A stretch of DNA of 36,945 bases from CAZDHT01 sp964505325 (lineage in GTDB: Bacteria > Planctomycetota > PUPC01): positions 1 to 36,945 of the forward strand of contig CAZDHT010000018.1 in assembly GCA_964505325.1 (NCBI GenBank), read 5' to 3'. Made by a program: the position numbers and the translations under genes. Shown here one piece after another: positions 23,585 through 32,393 of this stretch. The notes under the pieces are model-generated. The model saw only the letters and a list, made by a program, of their open reading frames with translations, searched no databases and was not told the origin of the DNA. Positions within the stretch are counted from its first letter, which is position 1. Every line of letters begins with the position of its first letter.

Positions 23585-26266
23585 CTACGGAAGCTCCACT
23601 TCTTTCACATCCACGGTTTCCGTCGCGACAAAGGTCTTGGCGATGCGCAGCAGGCGGCAGTTGGCCATGTCTCCGACATAGATATAGTCGTCGGTGGCGT
23701 CGACGCTGTTGGGCCAGGCCAGGGGGATGCCCTTCGTGGGCACGAGGTCCCCTGGCAGCCCGCCCATCGAGTCGCGGTTGCCCCAGGTTCCGAAGCGGAC
23801 AATCTCATTGCCCTCGTTGTCGATCACCCCGACCTTCTGTGCGATGTTCGTCGGGTAGTATATCCGGCCCCAGCCGTCGATGCCGAAGCGTGGCGTGCGG
23901 AACCATCTGTTTCCGTATGCGCCAAGGGGCACATCATATGTCTTGGCCGGCGCCTTGGGGGCCGTGGGGTAAAGGTCGCCATCGGCGAGCGTGCCCGTCG
24001 GCTCGAACTTGACGATGATGCCCATGATCCGCTTGATCAGTTTCTCCCTGGCGAACATCTCCGGAATGTTCTTGCCGGCCTTCTGAATGCCTACATACAA
24101 GTTGCCCCTACGGTCGTAGCGGATTGCACCCAGTCGGCCTCGTAGCTTCATGTCCAACGCCTCCCAGGGGGTCTTGATCTCGTTGCGCTTGAAGATGCGC
24201 AACTGCCCCTCCGCAAAGACGTTCTTTTCCTTTGCAGAATTCGAACGGTCGAGGGTGGCCAGGCTGCCGCCCGGGCCGATGGCCAATCCACGGTCACCGT
24301 CGCCCCACGTGATGTGCCAAGCGGCCTGAATGTTGTTGTCCGTAACAGCGTTGCTTCCGGTCTTGCCAACCGCGGCAGGGGCCAGGTATTCCTTCGCTCC
24401 GTCCAAGCGGTAGCGCTTCATCGAGCCGGCCCAGCCAAGCCCTTTGCCCTTGTGTCGGCAATACAGAAGCCGGTTTCTCGGGTCTATGGCGACACTGCTG
24501 GCCTTGATCGGCGACTTGTCCTGCAGGCGGCAGCGGACGAACTGCGGTTCTTTCCAGTCTGTCACTCTGAAGAGTGCCCCGTAACCGTCGGGGATGTAGA
24601 CGGCTTCCGTTTCCGGGTCCACCGCGATTCGCTGAAGGTCCAGGCATATCTGCCCGGATGCCTGAAAGAAGTTTTTGCGAACTTCAAAGCGGTTGCCCAG
24701 GTCTTTGTAGATGCAGACCGGGATACTGTGGTAGGCGACCCAGACATTCACCTCTGAGCCATCCTTGCTCTTGGTGGCAAGGACGAACGATCTGCCGCCC
24801 ACCGTGTATTCATGGCCTGTCCCGGCGATATCCAGGGACACGGAGGGCTTGTCGTCCTTCTGCCAGTCGGCGAACTTCACCAGCCCGATCTTGCCTCCTG
24901 AAGTGAAACGGTAGGCATCGGTTCCTTTGATGTCTGCAGTGCAGTGGAACTTGTTCGCGCGAATCGTCACATAGGCGCTCTTCTCGTCGGGTGACAGGGC
25001 AATGGCATCCGGGTACTTGACCGGCAGCGTGCGCAGAATCTTGCCGTCGGGACCCAATACCAGCACCCGCTCGTGCTGACGGTCGCAAAGAAATACGCGG
25101 TTCTCACGATCAACGGCCACCCCGTGAAAGGCAGCGTAGCTTCCCAGTTTCGATCCGATTGGAGATTGAGCGCGTTTCTGGAGATCCGTGATGACTGCTT
25201 TGGAATCCATGGCGTAAAACACACTGGCCTTGGCGGTTGCCAGGTCCACCTTCCAGACCGTGCCGTCACGCCAGAAACCACCAGGTTCTATCTTCCTGAT
25301 GTTGCCGCTTGATTGGTATCCCCTATATATACCGCTCAGAAACATGCTCTTGCCGTCTGCTGAGAGGGCGCTGAATACTGGCCCTGCTATGGTGATTCCC
25401 GGGCCATTCTTGACATTGCCTTTCTGCATGTCCGGCTCAAGGACCAACGCACGTGTTTCTCTTGTATCGCAGGAACCATCGACTCCAATCTTCATAACCT
25501 GAGTTTTTTTGTACACCAGGAGACTGTCCTTGCCCGGCGACGGCAGCAGCGAAGGAAGTCCGCCGGTCATGCGGTCGCCAACCATTAGCGTCTGCGAGAT
25601 GCCTGCCGAATTTGTCACCTTGAACTTGGGCGTGTAGGTTCCGTCCGGATTCGTATAGATGCCCCAACCCTTCATTTTCTCGACCGGCATACCGGCCGGC
25701 AGCGGGAAGACTGTTCTCAGATAGTTGCCATCTGCATCGTACGCGCGCAGTGCCGGTGGCCCAATGAAGGAACTGTTGCCCAGCACATATACCGTGCCGT
25801 CCGGCTTCTGCTCCAGGCCGGTCATCTTCCAGACGGTGTGGTTATGCTGGTTCATGTCGTCCGACAGATAAGCGTAGGGATCGCCGCCGACGATCTTGTC
25901 CAGCTTCACGCCCATCCCGGCGCGCACGCGAACCCTGAATGGTCCGCCCTGCGCCCGCTCGCCATAGTCATCCTTGCCGTCCCACGCGATGGATTGCGCC
26001 AGGCTTTCCTGCAGGGGCACGGCATGCTGTGCCCCCGCACCAACAACTCCAGCCGCCAGGTGGCGTACCACCTGGCCCTTTGCATCGAGAATCGCAACCT
26101 CCACATCCGTCTTCACAGAGACCGCGAAGGAAATGGTCGTCTTGCCGTCTGCCGTCTCGACGGTCGGGGCCTGCGTGAACTTGACTGGCTCGCGCTCGGC
26201 GGCGACAGTTGCATTCGCTCCTGCCAGCAGAAGCAACACCAGAACCGTTCTGGTTGCTCTCGTCAT
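23585..26266 (-). CDS. FlgD-Ig/NHL-propeller exported protein, GTWGNRD subtype (paralogue 6)
   Basis: An 893-residue protein with signal peptide 1-23 (LLLLAGANATVAA). The FlgD-like Ig domain has TDVEVAILDAKGQVVRHLA and AWDGKDDYGERAQGGPF, followed by GMGVKLDKIVGGDPYAYL, the mark of this subtype. Propeller blades include ENRVFLCDRQHERVLVLG and GNLYVGIQ. Near the C terminus are RFGIDGWGRIYYP, RFGTWGNRDSMGG, DLVPTKGIPLAWPNS and a final blade IYVGDMANCRLLRIAKTF. It has no C-x-C box. Its ATG follows GAGGACGCGCA and lies 51 bp after the first gene of the train. The signal region resembles that of the distant 10642-8003 gene more than its neighbour's, which suggests exchange between members. Confidence 0.8.
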   Translation of the reverse strand: MTRATRTVLVLLLLAGANATVAAEREPVKFTQAPTVETADGKTTISFAVSVKTDVEVAILDAKGQVVRHLAAGVVGAGAQHAVPLQESLAQSIAWDGKDDYGERAQGGPFRVRVRAGMGVKLDKIVGGDPYAYLSDDMNQHNHTVWKMTGLEQKPDGTVYVLGNSSFIGPPALRAYDADGNYLRTVFPLPAGMPVEKMKGWGIYTNPDGTYTPKFKVTNSAGISQTLMVGDRMTGGLPSLLPSPGKDSLLVYKKTQVMKIGVDGSCDTRETRALVLEPDMQKGNVKNGPGITIAGPVFSALSADGKSMFLSGIYRGYQSSGNIRKIEPGGFWRDGTVWKVDLATAKASVFYAMDSKAVITDLQKRAQSPIGSKLGSYAAFHGVAVDRENRVFLCDRQHERVLVLGPDGKILRTLPVKYPDAIALSPDEKSAYVTIRANKFHCTADIKGTDAYRFTSGGKIGLVKFADWQKDDKPSVSLDIAGTGHEYTVGGRSFVLATKSKDGSEVNVWVAYHSIPVCIYKDLGNRFEVRKNFFQASGQICLDLQRIAVDPETEAVYIPDGYGALFRVTDWKEPQFVRCRLQDKSPIKASSVAIDPRNRLLYCRHKGKGLGWAGSMKRYRLDGAKEYLAPAAVGKTGSNAVTDNNIQAAWHITWGDGDRGLAIGPGGSLATLDRSNSAKEKNVFAEGQLRIFKRNEIKTPWEALDMKLRGRLGAIRYDRRGNLYVGIQKAGKNIPEMFAREKLIKRIMGIIVKFEPTGTLADGDLYPTAPKAPAKTYDVPLGAYGNRWFRTPRFGIDGWGRIYYPTNIAQKVGVIDNEGNEIVRFGTWGNRDSMGGLPGDLVPTKGIPLAWPNSVDATDDYIYVGDMANCRLLRIAKTFVATETVDVKEVELP
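23620..23701 (-). repeat. Direct-repeat partner of 21930-22011, flanking the sulfatase
   Basis: This 82-bp stretch inside the paralogue 6 gene is repeated in the same orientation at 21930-22011 with 71 of 82 bases identical by hand count. The copies lie 1,690 bp apart and bracket the sulfatase gene, so they could serve as recombination points or mark its insertion. Confidence 0.75.
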
Positions 26267-26317
26267 TGCGCGTCCTCCAAGTCGGCCGTATCTCTGTTGG
26301 CCATCCCTGCGAGCTCC

Positions 26318-28906
26318 TCACTTGATTCCAACCGTCGCCGACGTCTCGAACGTCTTGGCCAGGCGCAGCAGCCTGATGTTGTTCATGTCCGAGACGTAGA
26401 TGTAGTCGTCAGTCGCGTCCACGCTGTTGGGGCATGCCATGGGGATGTCCTTGGTCGGCACCAGATCGCCTTTGAGGCCGCCCATGGAGTCGCGGTTGCC
26501 CCAAGTGCCGAAGCTTAGAATCCGGTTGCCTTCGTTGTCGATGATTCCGACCCGCGACTCCACCCCACTCGGGTAGCAGATGCGGCCCCAACCGTCTACG
26601 CCGAAACGCGGGGTCTTGTAGGCGCCCGGCATCGGGCTGTAGTGGACGTCGTAGACCTTGGCCGGTGCCAACGGCGCCTTGGGGTAGAGGCAGCCGTCCT
26701 TCGGCGAGCCCGTCGGCGCGAACTTGTAGATACGGGCCGTGACGCGGCGATAGGTCGGGTCCTTGGCGTACCCCGGCGGCACATTCTTGACCTTGCCGTC
26801 ATTCACGCCTACGTAGAGATTGCCGCAGGGATCGAACCTGATGCCCCCGGAGGTGGGTCTCTTGCCCGGATGGTGTTCGAAGAACACCGGCTGCCACGGG
26901 GCCTTCGCCGGGTCGGGCTTCCAGTAATTCACGGGCCCGCTGTAATCGGCCTTCCTGGTCAGCGCGATGCCCAGCGTTGCCAGTCCCCCATCGGGAGAGG
27001 CGGCCATGCCCCTCTCTCTGATCCCGGAGAACCCCCACCCGCACATGATGGACTCCGTCACCTTGTTCCCGGACGCACCTACGGGAGCCGGGATGATGCG
27101 GTCTCCGTCGATCTTGTACCTGCGGGCTCCGCCCACGTACTGATACTTGGCGTACAGATATCGGTTGCGGGAGTCGATGGCCACACTCGATGCCTGAATC
27201 CGCTTCTTCGTCGTGCTGTCCACGCAAAGCTCGAACCGGGGCGTCTTCCAGTCCGTGATTCTGAAGCACCACCCCGAAGCGTCATCGATGTAGACGTCTT
27301 CGGTCTTCTGATCGACCTGCATGTGCTGGAGGTCCAGGCAGCGCTGCTTCGTCCCGGATTCATAGAAATCCCTGACCAACTCCAGGCCTGCTGCGGTGTC
27401 CGTGTAGATGCGAACCGGCAGCGTGGTGTAGGCCACCCAGACCATGACCTGGCCCTTGTGCTCGACCACGGCCATCATCGACTCCTGCGGGAACTTGCCG
27501 ATGTTGCCCCTGAGGGACAAGGTCACCGCCGGAGCGGCGTCCTTCGACCAGTCGTTGAACTTGAGGAGCTTCAACTCCCCCCGTCCACTGTAGTCGCCGT
27601 AGCGGGTGGTCACGTATACGGCCTTGGACTTGGGGCTCACTCCGACCGCATCCGGGTACTTGACGGGTAGTTCGCGGATCAACTTGCCGCTCTTGTCCAG
27701 CACGGCGACGCGCTTGTTCTGGCGGTCGCCGACAAAGACCCGGCCCTCCGCGTCGACGGCCACACCGTGAAGGGCCGCGCCAGGGTTGACGTAGTTCTGG
27801 TCCCCGATGACCTTTGCCCGGGCCTTCATGTCCCCGATGACCGTCTTCTCATCCAGCGCGAAGAAGACGCTCATCTTTCGGGCGGCCACGTCCATCTTCC
27901 ACACCTGCCCGTCGCGCCAGAAACCGGTCGTGTCCACGCTCGTGGCGCGTCCATAGCTGACCTTACGCTGGCAGGAATGAAGCCCGCTCACGTAAAGGTG
28001 CTTCCCGTCGGGGGCGAGTGCGGTATAGCACGGGCCGCGAAGGTACACCGGCAGCTTGGTGCTTCCGAAGAACGGCTGGGGCTTGTAGGCCTTCAGGCTT
28101 CCGTCAGTTCCGGCTCTTATGAACTGACAACGGCGGCCCGTCCTCGGCCCGCTCAGCAGCGTCAGAAACCCCTTCTCTCGCGTGGGCGCCAGGCCGACCA
28201 CAATCTTGCCGTAGTTCGCCGCGATTTCGGCGCTGCCCATCGAGCTGCTCTGCCAGTTGTTGCTGTTCTTGAGGGTGAAGCTTCCGTCGGCCCGGACGTT
28301 TACCCCCCAGCCCTGGACGTCCTCGACGCTCTTGTCCGCCGGCGGCGGGAACACCGTCTTGATGTAGTTGCCCGCGCCGTCGTATTGCCGGATCACCTGG
28401 CTGCCGTAGAACGTCGCGTTGCCCATCACGTAGACCTTGCCGTCCGCCTTGGCCTCGAGCCCCGCCATCTTCCACTGGAAGTGGTCGCCCTGGCCGCTCT
28501 GCGCCGACCAGAACGCATAGGGATCTCCGCCGACGATCCTCTCCAGCTTGACGCCCATGCCGATCCGCACCCGCGCTCTGAACGGCGCTCCCTTCGCCTG
28601 CTCCCCGTAATCGTCCTTGCCATCCCACTCTAGCGTTTGCGAGAGGCCCTGCTTTAAGGGAGCGGGCGGCGTCTTGCCGCCCAAAACGCCCGCCGCGAGG
28701 TGGCGGACCACGTTGCCGTTCGCGTTGAGAATCGCGACCTCGACGTCGGTCTGGCGGCCGACCGCGAACGCGATCTTCGTCGCCGCCCCGTTCTTCACAG
28801 CGACGGGAGGCATCGTGAACTTGACCGGCTTCGGCTCGGCCGCCATAGCTGCAACGGTGCCTGTCAGAAGAAGCAGTACCAGTGCGGCCCTGGTCACTCC
28901 CGTCAT
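26318..28906 (-). CDS. FlgD-Ig/NHL-propeller exported protein, GTWGNRD subtype (paralogue 7, first gene of the train)
   Basis: The ATG at 28906 is preferred over the in-frame GTG at 28930, because it has a GGAGGACGGGCG site and opens on the signal peptide MTGVTRAALVLLLLTGTVAA. The resulting protein has 862 residues. Its FlgD-like Ig domain has TDVEVAILNANGNVVRHLA and EWDGKDDYGEQAKGAPF, then GMGVKLERIVGGDPYAFW. Blades include EGRVFVGDRQNKRVAVLDK and GNLYVGVNDGK. The C-terminal signature is RFGVDGWGRICYP, SFGTWGNRDSMGG and DLVPTKDIPMA. It is most like paralogue 6. It is first after a good promoter and heads the gene train that runs to the cupin. Function is unknown; it is exported. Confidence 0.8.
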   Translation of the reverse strand: MTGVTRAALVLLLLTGTVAAMAAEPKPVKFTMPPVAVKNGAATKIAFAVGRQTDVEVAILNANGNVVRHLAAGVLGGKTPPAPLKQGLSQTLEWDGKDDYGEQAKGAPFRARVRIGMGVKLERIVGGDPYAFWSAQSGQGDHFQWKMAGLEAKADGKVYVMGNATFYGSQVIRQYDGAGNYIKTVFPPPADKSVEDVQGWGVNVRADGSFTLKNSNNWQSSSMGSAEIAANYGKIVVGLAPTREKGFLTLLSGPRTGRRCQFIRAGTDGSLKAYKPQPFFGSTKLPVYLRGPCYTALAPDGKHLYVSGLHSCQRKVSYGRATSVDTTGFWRDGQVWKMDVAARKMSVFFALDEKTVIGDMKARAKVIGDQNYVNPGAALHGVAVDAEGRVFVGDRQNKRVAVLDKSGKLIRELPVKYPDAVGVSPKSKAVYVTTRYGDYSGRGELKLLKFNDWSKDAAPAVTLSLRGNIGKFPQESMMAVVEHKGQVMVWVAYTTLPVRIYTDTAAGLELVRDFYESGTKQRCLDLQHMQVDQKTEDVYIDDASGWCFRITDWKTPRFELCVDSTTKKRIQASSVAIDSRNRYLYAKYQYVGGARRYKIDGDRIIPAPVGASGNKVTESIMCGWGFSGIRERGMAASPDGGLATLGIALTRKADYSGPVNYWKPDPAKAPWQPVFFEHHPGKRPTSGGIRFDPCGNLYVGVNDGKVKNVPPGYAKDPTYRRVTARIYKFAPTGSPKDGCLYPKAPLAPAKVYDVHYSPMPGAYKTPRFGVDGWGRICYPSGVESRVGIIDNEGNRILSFGTWGNRDSMGGLKGDLVPTKDIPMACPNSVDATDDYIYVSDMNNIRLLRLAKTFETSATVGIK

Positions 28907-28934
28907 CGCCCGTCCTCCATGTGACCCCACCGCA

Positions 28935-28964
28935 ATTGTAACCCCGCTGCCAGTGAACGGTCAA
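28935..28964 (-). promoter_or_regulatory. Putative promoter for the long minus-strand gene train
   Basis: On the minus strand TTGACC (28959-28964) and TACAAT (28935-28940) are separated by 18 nt, 29 bp ahead of the ATG at 28906. The spacer contains TGGCAGC, which is also present at the same distance in the promoter of the sulfatase pair at 33863-33892. It is the only good promoter seen ahead of the train. Confidence 0.6.
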
Positions 28965-29025
28965 GGCCGTCACTCCGACCGGCGATGCGAGCCGCCAGCA
29001 TAACCGAGCGGCCGGTGCGGTTGAC

Positions 29026-29103
29026 CTAAATCCACATCGGTTTGTTGCGTTCCTGCAACATGAATGCCTGAGGCGAGCACTGCCTCACAGCGAACTGTTC
29101 CAT
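29026..29103 (-). CDS. Possible 25-residue small ORF, unrecognised
   Basis: The frame reads MEQFAVRQCSPQAFM, then LQERNKPMWI and a stop. AAAGG lies 5 nt before the ATG and a TATAAA-like box lies just upstream. Two hairpins fall inside it: a 6-bp TGTTGC/GCAACA stem at 29043-29060 and a 6-bp TGAGGC/GCCTCA stem at 29069-29087. These hairpins may instead be the functional element. No family is recognised. Confidence 0.2.
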   Translation of the reverse strand: MEQFAVRQCSPQAFMLQERNKPMWI

Positions 29104-29277
29104 AACTACCTTTATATCCAATACTAAAGAAATACACCTACGTAGCCTCGCCATTCGGCATGCCATTTGCCGTAGGTATCCCGGCTCGGCAGTTCGCGCT
29201 CTGACTGCGCGCCCGCGCTCTCTTTGAGCCCAGCGGCGCCTGTCCGCGCCGCGTCCGCCGAGTCGATGGATGACAAG

Positions 29278-29306
29278 CGGTGCGGACGCCGTACGGCGTC
29301 TCACCG
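29278..29306. repeat. Long imperfect palindrome (REP-like hairpin)
   Basis: The core GACGCCGTACGGCGTC (29285-29300) is a perfect 16-bp palindrome. It is extended by CGGTG/CACCG arms (29278-29282 and 29302-29306) with one bulged base and one G-T pair. It could fold as a strong stem-loop in RNA or act as a two-fold protein site. Confidence 0.55.
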
Positions 29307-29423
29307 TAATGATGCGCCCTGCGCGCAGGCTCCCTGCGGGCACTGCGTCCGTGGAGCGTGACGGTCTGGGCTCGCGCTTTGTCGCTGGTGCTTGGCCTGC
29401 CGCGCGCCGCAGACGTCCGTCGG

Positions 29424-29440
29424 AGCGCGCGCCGCGCGCT
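29424..29440. repeat. 17-bp palindrome with single central base
   Basis: Two 8-base arms, AGCGCGCG and CGCGCGCT, flank one central C. A further 12-bp palindrome, CCTGCGCGCAGG, lies at 29317-29328. Both belong to the palindrome-rich segment between the divergent genes. Confidence 0.5.
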
Positions 29441-29606
29441 GATGACCTTGTTCCTCGATCTGGAGGCAGAAGGTATCGATCTGAACATGTTTCGACACAA
29501 CTCAATTGGAGGACACCGCGATGGGCGTGAAACCGCCGTAGGTGGGGACTGTTCATGTACTTGACGCAGACCGTTCGTTTTCTTCTCTCGAAAGGAGTCT
29601 CCAGTA

Positions 29607-30764
29607 ATGGCTAAGTTGAGAATGGCGTTGGTGGTGGCAGTGGTGATGGGCGTAGTGGCGATCCCGGTGCTGGCGGCACCGGTGGATCCGACGGATCTGA
29701 ACTACGTGGGCGCCTACCGCCCGTCGCGCAACATCAACGCCTACAATGGTCGCGGTGCGCTGGGGTACTACGACGATCCGGTCGAGGGCGACGTGCTGTA
29801 CTGCGCCAACGATGACGCGGCGTTCGTCGACACCATCGCCACACCGCTGCTGCCGTCGGTGGTGGGCTGGGGCGAGTTGAACTCGGCATCTCAACTGCTC
29901 CCGGCCGGTGGGGGCGCACCGGTAGACTACAACCCCAACCACGCCAACTTCGGCGGGAAAGGCATTCGCATACGAAACAACGGCTCGCCGGACTGGAAGG
30001 TCTACTACCCGGGTTACAACGGCCATTGGGGCCAGACCGACATCGATCTGGGCAACCCGACTGATGCGGGAGACTCCGGTTCCCATATTGACGGTGCGGC
30101 CACCCACGGGCTACCCACCGGATTCATCGAGTATGTCGTGGGCGACAACAGCAAGAACGACCATGACACGTTGGTGTTGAGAAACCACAACGGTGCTCTG
30201 CGCTTTGAGCTTGCGGCCCCGCAATCGGCCTCGCCGCCGACGGAGACGACGTTGATGTGGTTCTTGAGCGGCACGCCTTCCTTGTGGGAGGACAGTTACG
30301 TGGCCTGCGAGTGGGTGCAGGACGAGGGGGATGCCTGGACGGACGCACACATCGCGGTGCTGGAGTACGATGATGAGGACGACGAGTGGCGGATTGTGTT
30401 CTATGACCCCACGAAGGTCGCCGACGCCGACGCCGGTGACAACAACGAGAACGCGGTGGGCCCGCTGGACCTGGTTGACGATCCCTCGCACATCATCGTC
30501 CTGGAGGACATGGACAACTTTGGGCATTCGGCGGGATTCAACAGCGCAAGTGATCAACAGATGTATGGCCTTACCTACGACCCGGCCAAGAAGCTGCTGT
30601 ATATCACCGAGAACACCAGCGACAGCGGGGCCGAGGGTGCGGAGGCTGACGAGATCATTCACGTCTTCTCGCTGGCGTCGCCGGACCAGGCGCCCGTCGC
30701 CGAGCCGACCGGCCTGTCGCTGCTCGGGCTCGCACTGCTTGGCCTGAAGAAGCGACGGAGCTGA
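29607..30764 (+). CDS. PEP-CTERM-type surface protein (exosortase substrate)
   Basis: A 385-residue protein with signal peptide 1-23 (VAIPVLA|APVD) and a C-terminal sorting tail: A-E366-P367-T, a hydrophobic stretch LSLLGLALLGL and a basic end KKRRS. This is the three-part PEP-CTERM layout that exosortase/archaeosortase-type enzymes process and anchor. The mature part is rich in Asp, Asn, Gly and Tyr. It has a late propeller-like strand set (MYGLTYDPAKKLLYITENT, IIHVFSLA) that recalls a blade, but no known domain was recognised. The exosortase itself is not in the window. AAAGGAG lies ahead of the ATG. It is the only plus-strand gene in this part and is convergent with the following sulfatase. 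Confidence 0.75.
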   Translation: MAKLRMALVVAVVMGVVAIPVLAAPVDPTDLNYVGAYRPSRNINAYNGRGALGYYDDPVEGDVLYCANDDAAFVDTIATPLLPSVVGWGELNSASQLLPAGGGAPVDYNPNHANFGGKGIRIRNNGSPDWKVYYPGYNGHWGQTDIDLGNPTDAGDSGSHIDGAATHGLPTGFIEYVVGDNSKNDHDTLVLRNHNGALRFELAAPQSASPPTETTLMWFLSGTPSLWEDSYVACEWVQDEGDAWTDAHIAVLEYDDEDDEWRIVFYDPTKVADADAGDNNENAVGPLDLVDDPSHIIVLEDMDNFGHSAGFNSASDQQMYGLTYDPAKKLLYITENTSDSGAEGAEADEIIHVFSLASPDQAPVAEPTGLSLLGLALLGLKKRRS

Positions 30765-30840
30765 CGGTGAAGGAACTGTAGATTCGAGACTCACTTGCTG
30801 CCCTGGGACAAGGAGCAGAGCGTGATGTGATGATAGCGGT

Positions 30841-30885
30841 GCCTGCGGCGGCGTGAAGAGACGTACGGACCTCGCCGCCACAGGC
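30841..30885. terminator. Hairpin between convergent genes, probable bidirectional terminator
   Basis: Arms GCCTGCGGCGGCG (30841-30853) and CGCCGCCACAGGC (30873-30885) pair over 12 of 13 positions across a 19-nt loop. They lie between the stop of the PEP-CTERM gene and the stop of the minus-strand sulfatase. There is no U-tract, so it may act only as a barrier or mRNA stabiliser. Confidence 0.5.
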
Positions 30886-30894
30886 CCGAACGGT

Positions 30895-32319
30895 TCAGTT
30901 CGCAGCGCCTTTGTTGCCCGGCTTGGCGGCCGGGCTCGTCCCGAACTTGTCCTTCGTTTTCTTGCACCAATCCTTCAGAAGACGGCGGTGCCTGGCCAAC
31001 TCCGCTGCCACCGACGCGTCGGCGATGAGGTTCTTCGCTTCTCCCGGGTCGGCATCGAGATTGAAGAACTGCTCCGGATTTGCGCCGGCCGAGTAGACAA
31101 CGTACTTGTAGCGGGCCGTGCGCACCATTCGAGCCTTGTCCCTGACCTCCGACACCACGTGGTCACGCCAAGCCACCTGTTTGCCTTCGACCAGCGGACG
31201 CAGGCTTCGGCCAAGGAAGGACGCCGCAGGTTTGACGCCCGCGTAGTCGCACAGCGTCGGTAGAACGTCCAGACCGCTGACCAGGTGCTCTGAGTCTACG
31301 GTCGGCTTGTCGGTCACGCCCGGCACGCAGACGATCATCGGCACAGCGACCGACTCCTCGTACAGTTTGTTCTTCACGATCTGGTGATGCGCTCCCATCA
31401 TTTCGCCGTGATCGGACGTGAACACGATGAGGGTCCGCTTCGCCTGCCCGGATTGCTCCAGAGCAGCCACGACCCGTCCCACATGCCCGTCAGCGGCCTC
31501 GACCAGACGGTAGTAGAGGGCCCGGTATCGCCGCCACTGATCGTCGGATCGAAAGCCCGGCTTGGGCTTGACGCGCGACCGCTGGAGCATCTCGGGCTCG
31601 TTCGCCACGGCGTTGAAGTTCGCCGGCAGCGGCGGCAGCACGCCGGTGTCCATCTTGGCGAACACCTCCTGGTTCCTCGAATAGCCGCAGATGTCGTGCG
31701 GGTTGAGGATGGAGTGAACCAGCAGGAAGGGCTTCTTGTGCGGACGACGGATGAACTTGACCGCCGCGTCTGTGGCCGCCACGTCCACCTTCAGGCCGTT
31801 CGTGGGGCCTTTGGGGAACTTGGCGACCGACCCCGCTAGCGGCAACACCTCGAAGCCGGGGATCGCTGCCCGCTTCCGGTTCTTCGCATAGCCGGGATAG
31901 ACGGTCGGCAGGTGCCACTTGCCGGCATAGGCGGTTTCATAGCCCGCCGCTCGGAACAGCGTGCCCGTGCTCGGCGTGTCCGGGGGCAGCGACGCGTCTT
32001 GATTGGACCGCACACCCACTTCGTGTGGCATGCGCGACGTGAACAGGCTCGCCCGCGCGGGGCTGCACAGCGGGTAGGTGCAATAGGACCTCTCGAACCG
32101 GATGCCACGCGCCGCCAGCCGATCCATGTTCGGCGTCTTCACGAACTTGTTGCCCGCCGCGCTCAGGGCCGTGACCGTCTGCTGATCTGTGAAGACAAAG
32201 ACGAGATTCCGTCGCTCGGCCGGCATATCCCCAGCAAACGCCCACTGCGGCAGGATGGCCGCCGTGGTGCCGAGTCCGGCCATTTTCAACAGCTCTCTGC
32301 GGGTCACGTCCCGGACCAT
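30895..32319 (-). CDS. Tat-exported formylglycine sulfatase (family S1)
   Basis: A 474-residue protein with a Tat-type signal, TRRELLKMAGLGTTAAILP, cleaved near AFA|GD. The sulfatase core starts at about residue 38 (NLVFVFTDQQ). The catalytic motif is C85-S-P-A-R-A-S-L-F, with C85 the formylglycine site. Further marks are AGKWHLPT, the histidine of SILNPHD and TSDHGEMMGAHHQ. It would desulfate a polysaccharide or oligosaccharide outside the cytoplasm; the substrate cannot be read from the sequence. The ATG follows AAGGAG. It starts 74 bp after the upstream sulfatase, with no promoter seen between, so the two form an operon. Confidence 0.9.
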   Translation of the reverse strand: MVRDVTRRELLKMAGLGTTAAILPQWAFAGDMPAERRNLVFVFTDQQTVTALSAAGNKFVKTPNMDRLAARGIRFERSYCTYPLCSPARASLFTSRMPHEVGVRSNQDASLPPDTPSTGTLFRAAGYETAYAGKWHLPTVYPGYAKNRKRAAIPGFEVLPLAGSVAKFPKGPTNGLKVDVAATDAAVKFIRRPHKKPFLLVHSILNPHDICGYSRNQEVFAKMDTGVLPPLPANFNAVANEPEMLQRSRVKPKPGFRSDDQWRRYRALYYRLVEAADGHVGRVVAALEQSGQAKRTLIVFTSDHGEMMGAHHQIVKNKLYEESVAVPMIVCVPGVTDKPTVDSEHLVSGLDVLPTLCDYAGVKPAASFLGRSLRPLVEGKQVAWRDHVVSEVRDKARMVRTARYKYVVYSAGANPEQFFNLDADPGEAKNLIADASVAAELARHRRLLKDWCKKTKDKFGTSPAAKPGNKGAAN

Positions 32320-32393
32320 GTTCGACTCCTTCGTACTCTCAACGCCGGCCCTGAATCACCAGACGCCACTCGACTGCGCGAGCGAACGCTGTG

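Larger units (their letters stand above)
28965..29606. other. Long intergenic region, AT-rich island plus palindrome-rich GC segment
   Basis: About 640 bp separate the divergent gene train and the PEP-CTERM gene. Around 29100-29145 lies an AT-rich island unlike the rest of the window. From about 29150 to 29450 the sequence is very GC-rich and full of inverted repeats, and none of the six frames gives a convincing protein. A well-placed mini-ORF (GGAGG then ATG at 29521, six codons) precedes the 29607 gene but is too short to judge. I found no convincing -35/-10 pair for the 29607 gene, so its promoter remains unlocated. Confidence 0.6.

Noticed and set aside
22005..23681. 558-codon plus-strand open frame
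   Set aside because: Opposite the sulfatase, whose C-V-P-A-R motif and metal ligands fix the coding strand.
29138..29556. Overlapping Arg-rich open frames on both strands
   Set aside because: Composition follows the palindromic GC-rich DNA; there are no ribosome sites or domains, so the region is treated as noncoding.
29521..29616. Short leader-like ORFs ahead of the PEP-CTERM gene (six codons at 29521, nineteen codons from 29554)
   Set aside because: Start sites are plausible, but the peptides are too short to distinguish from chance and show no attenuator structure.
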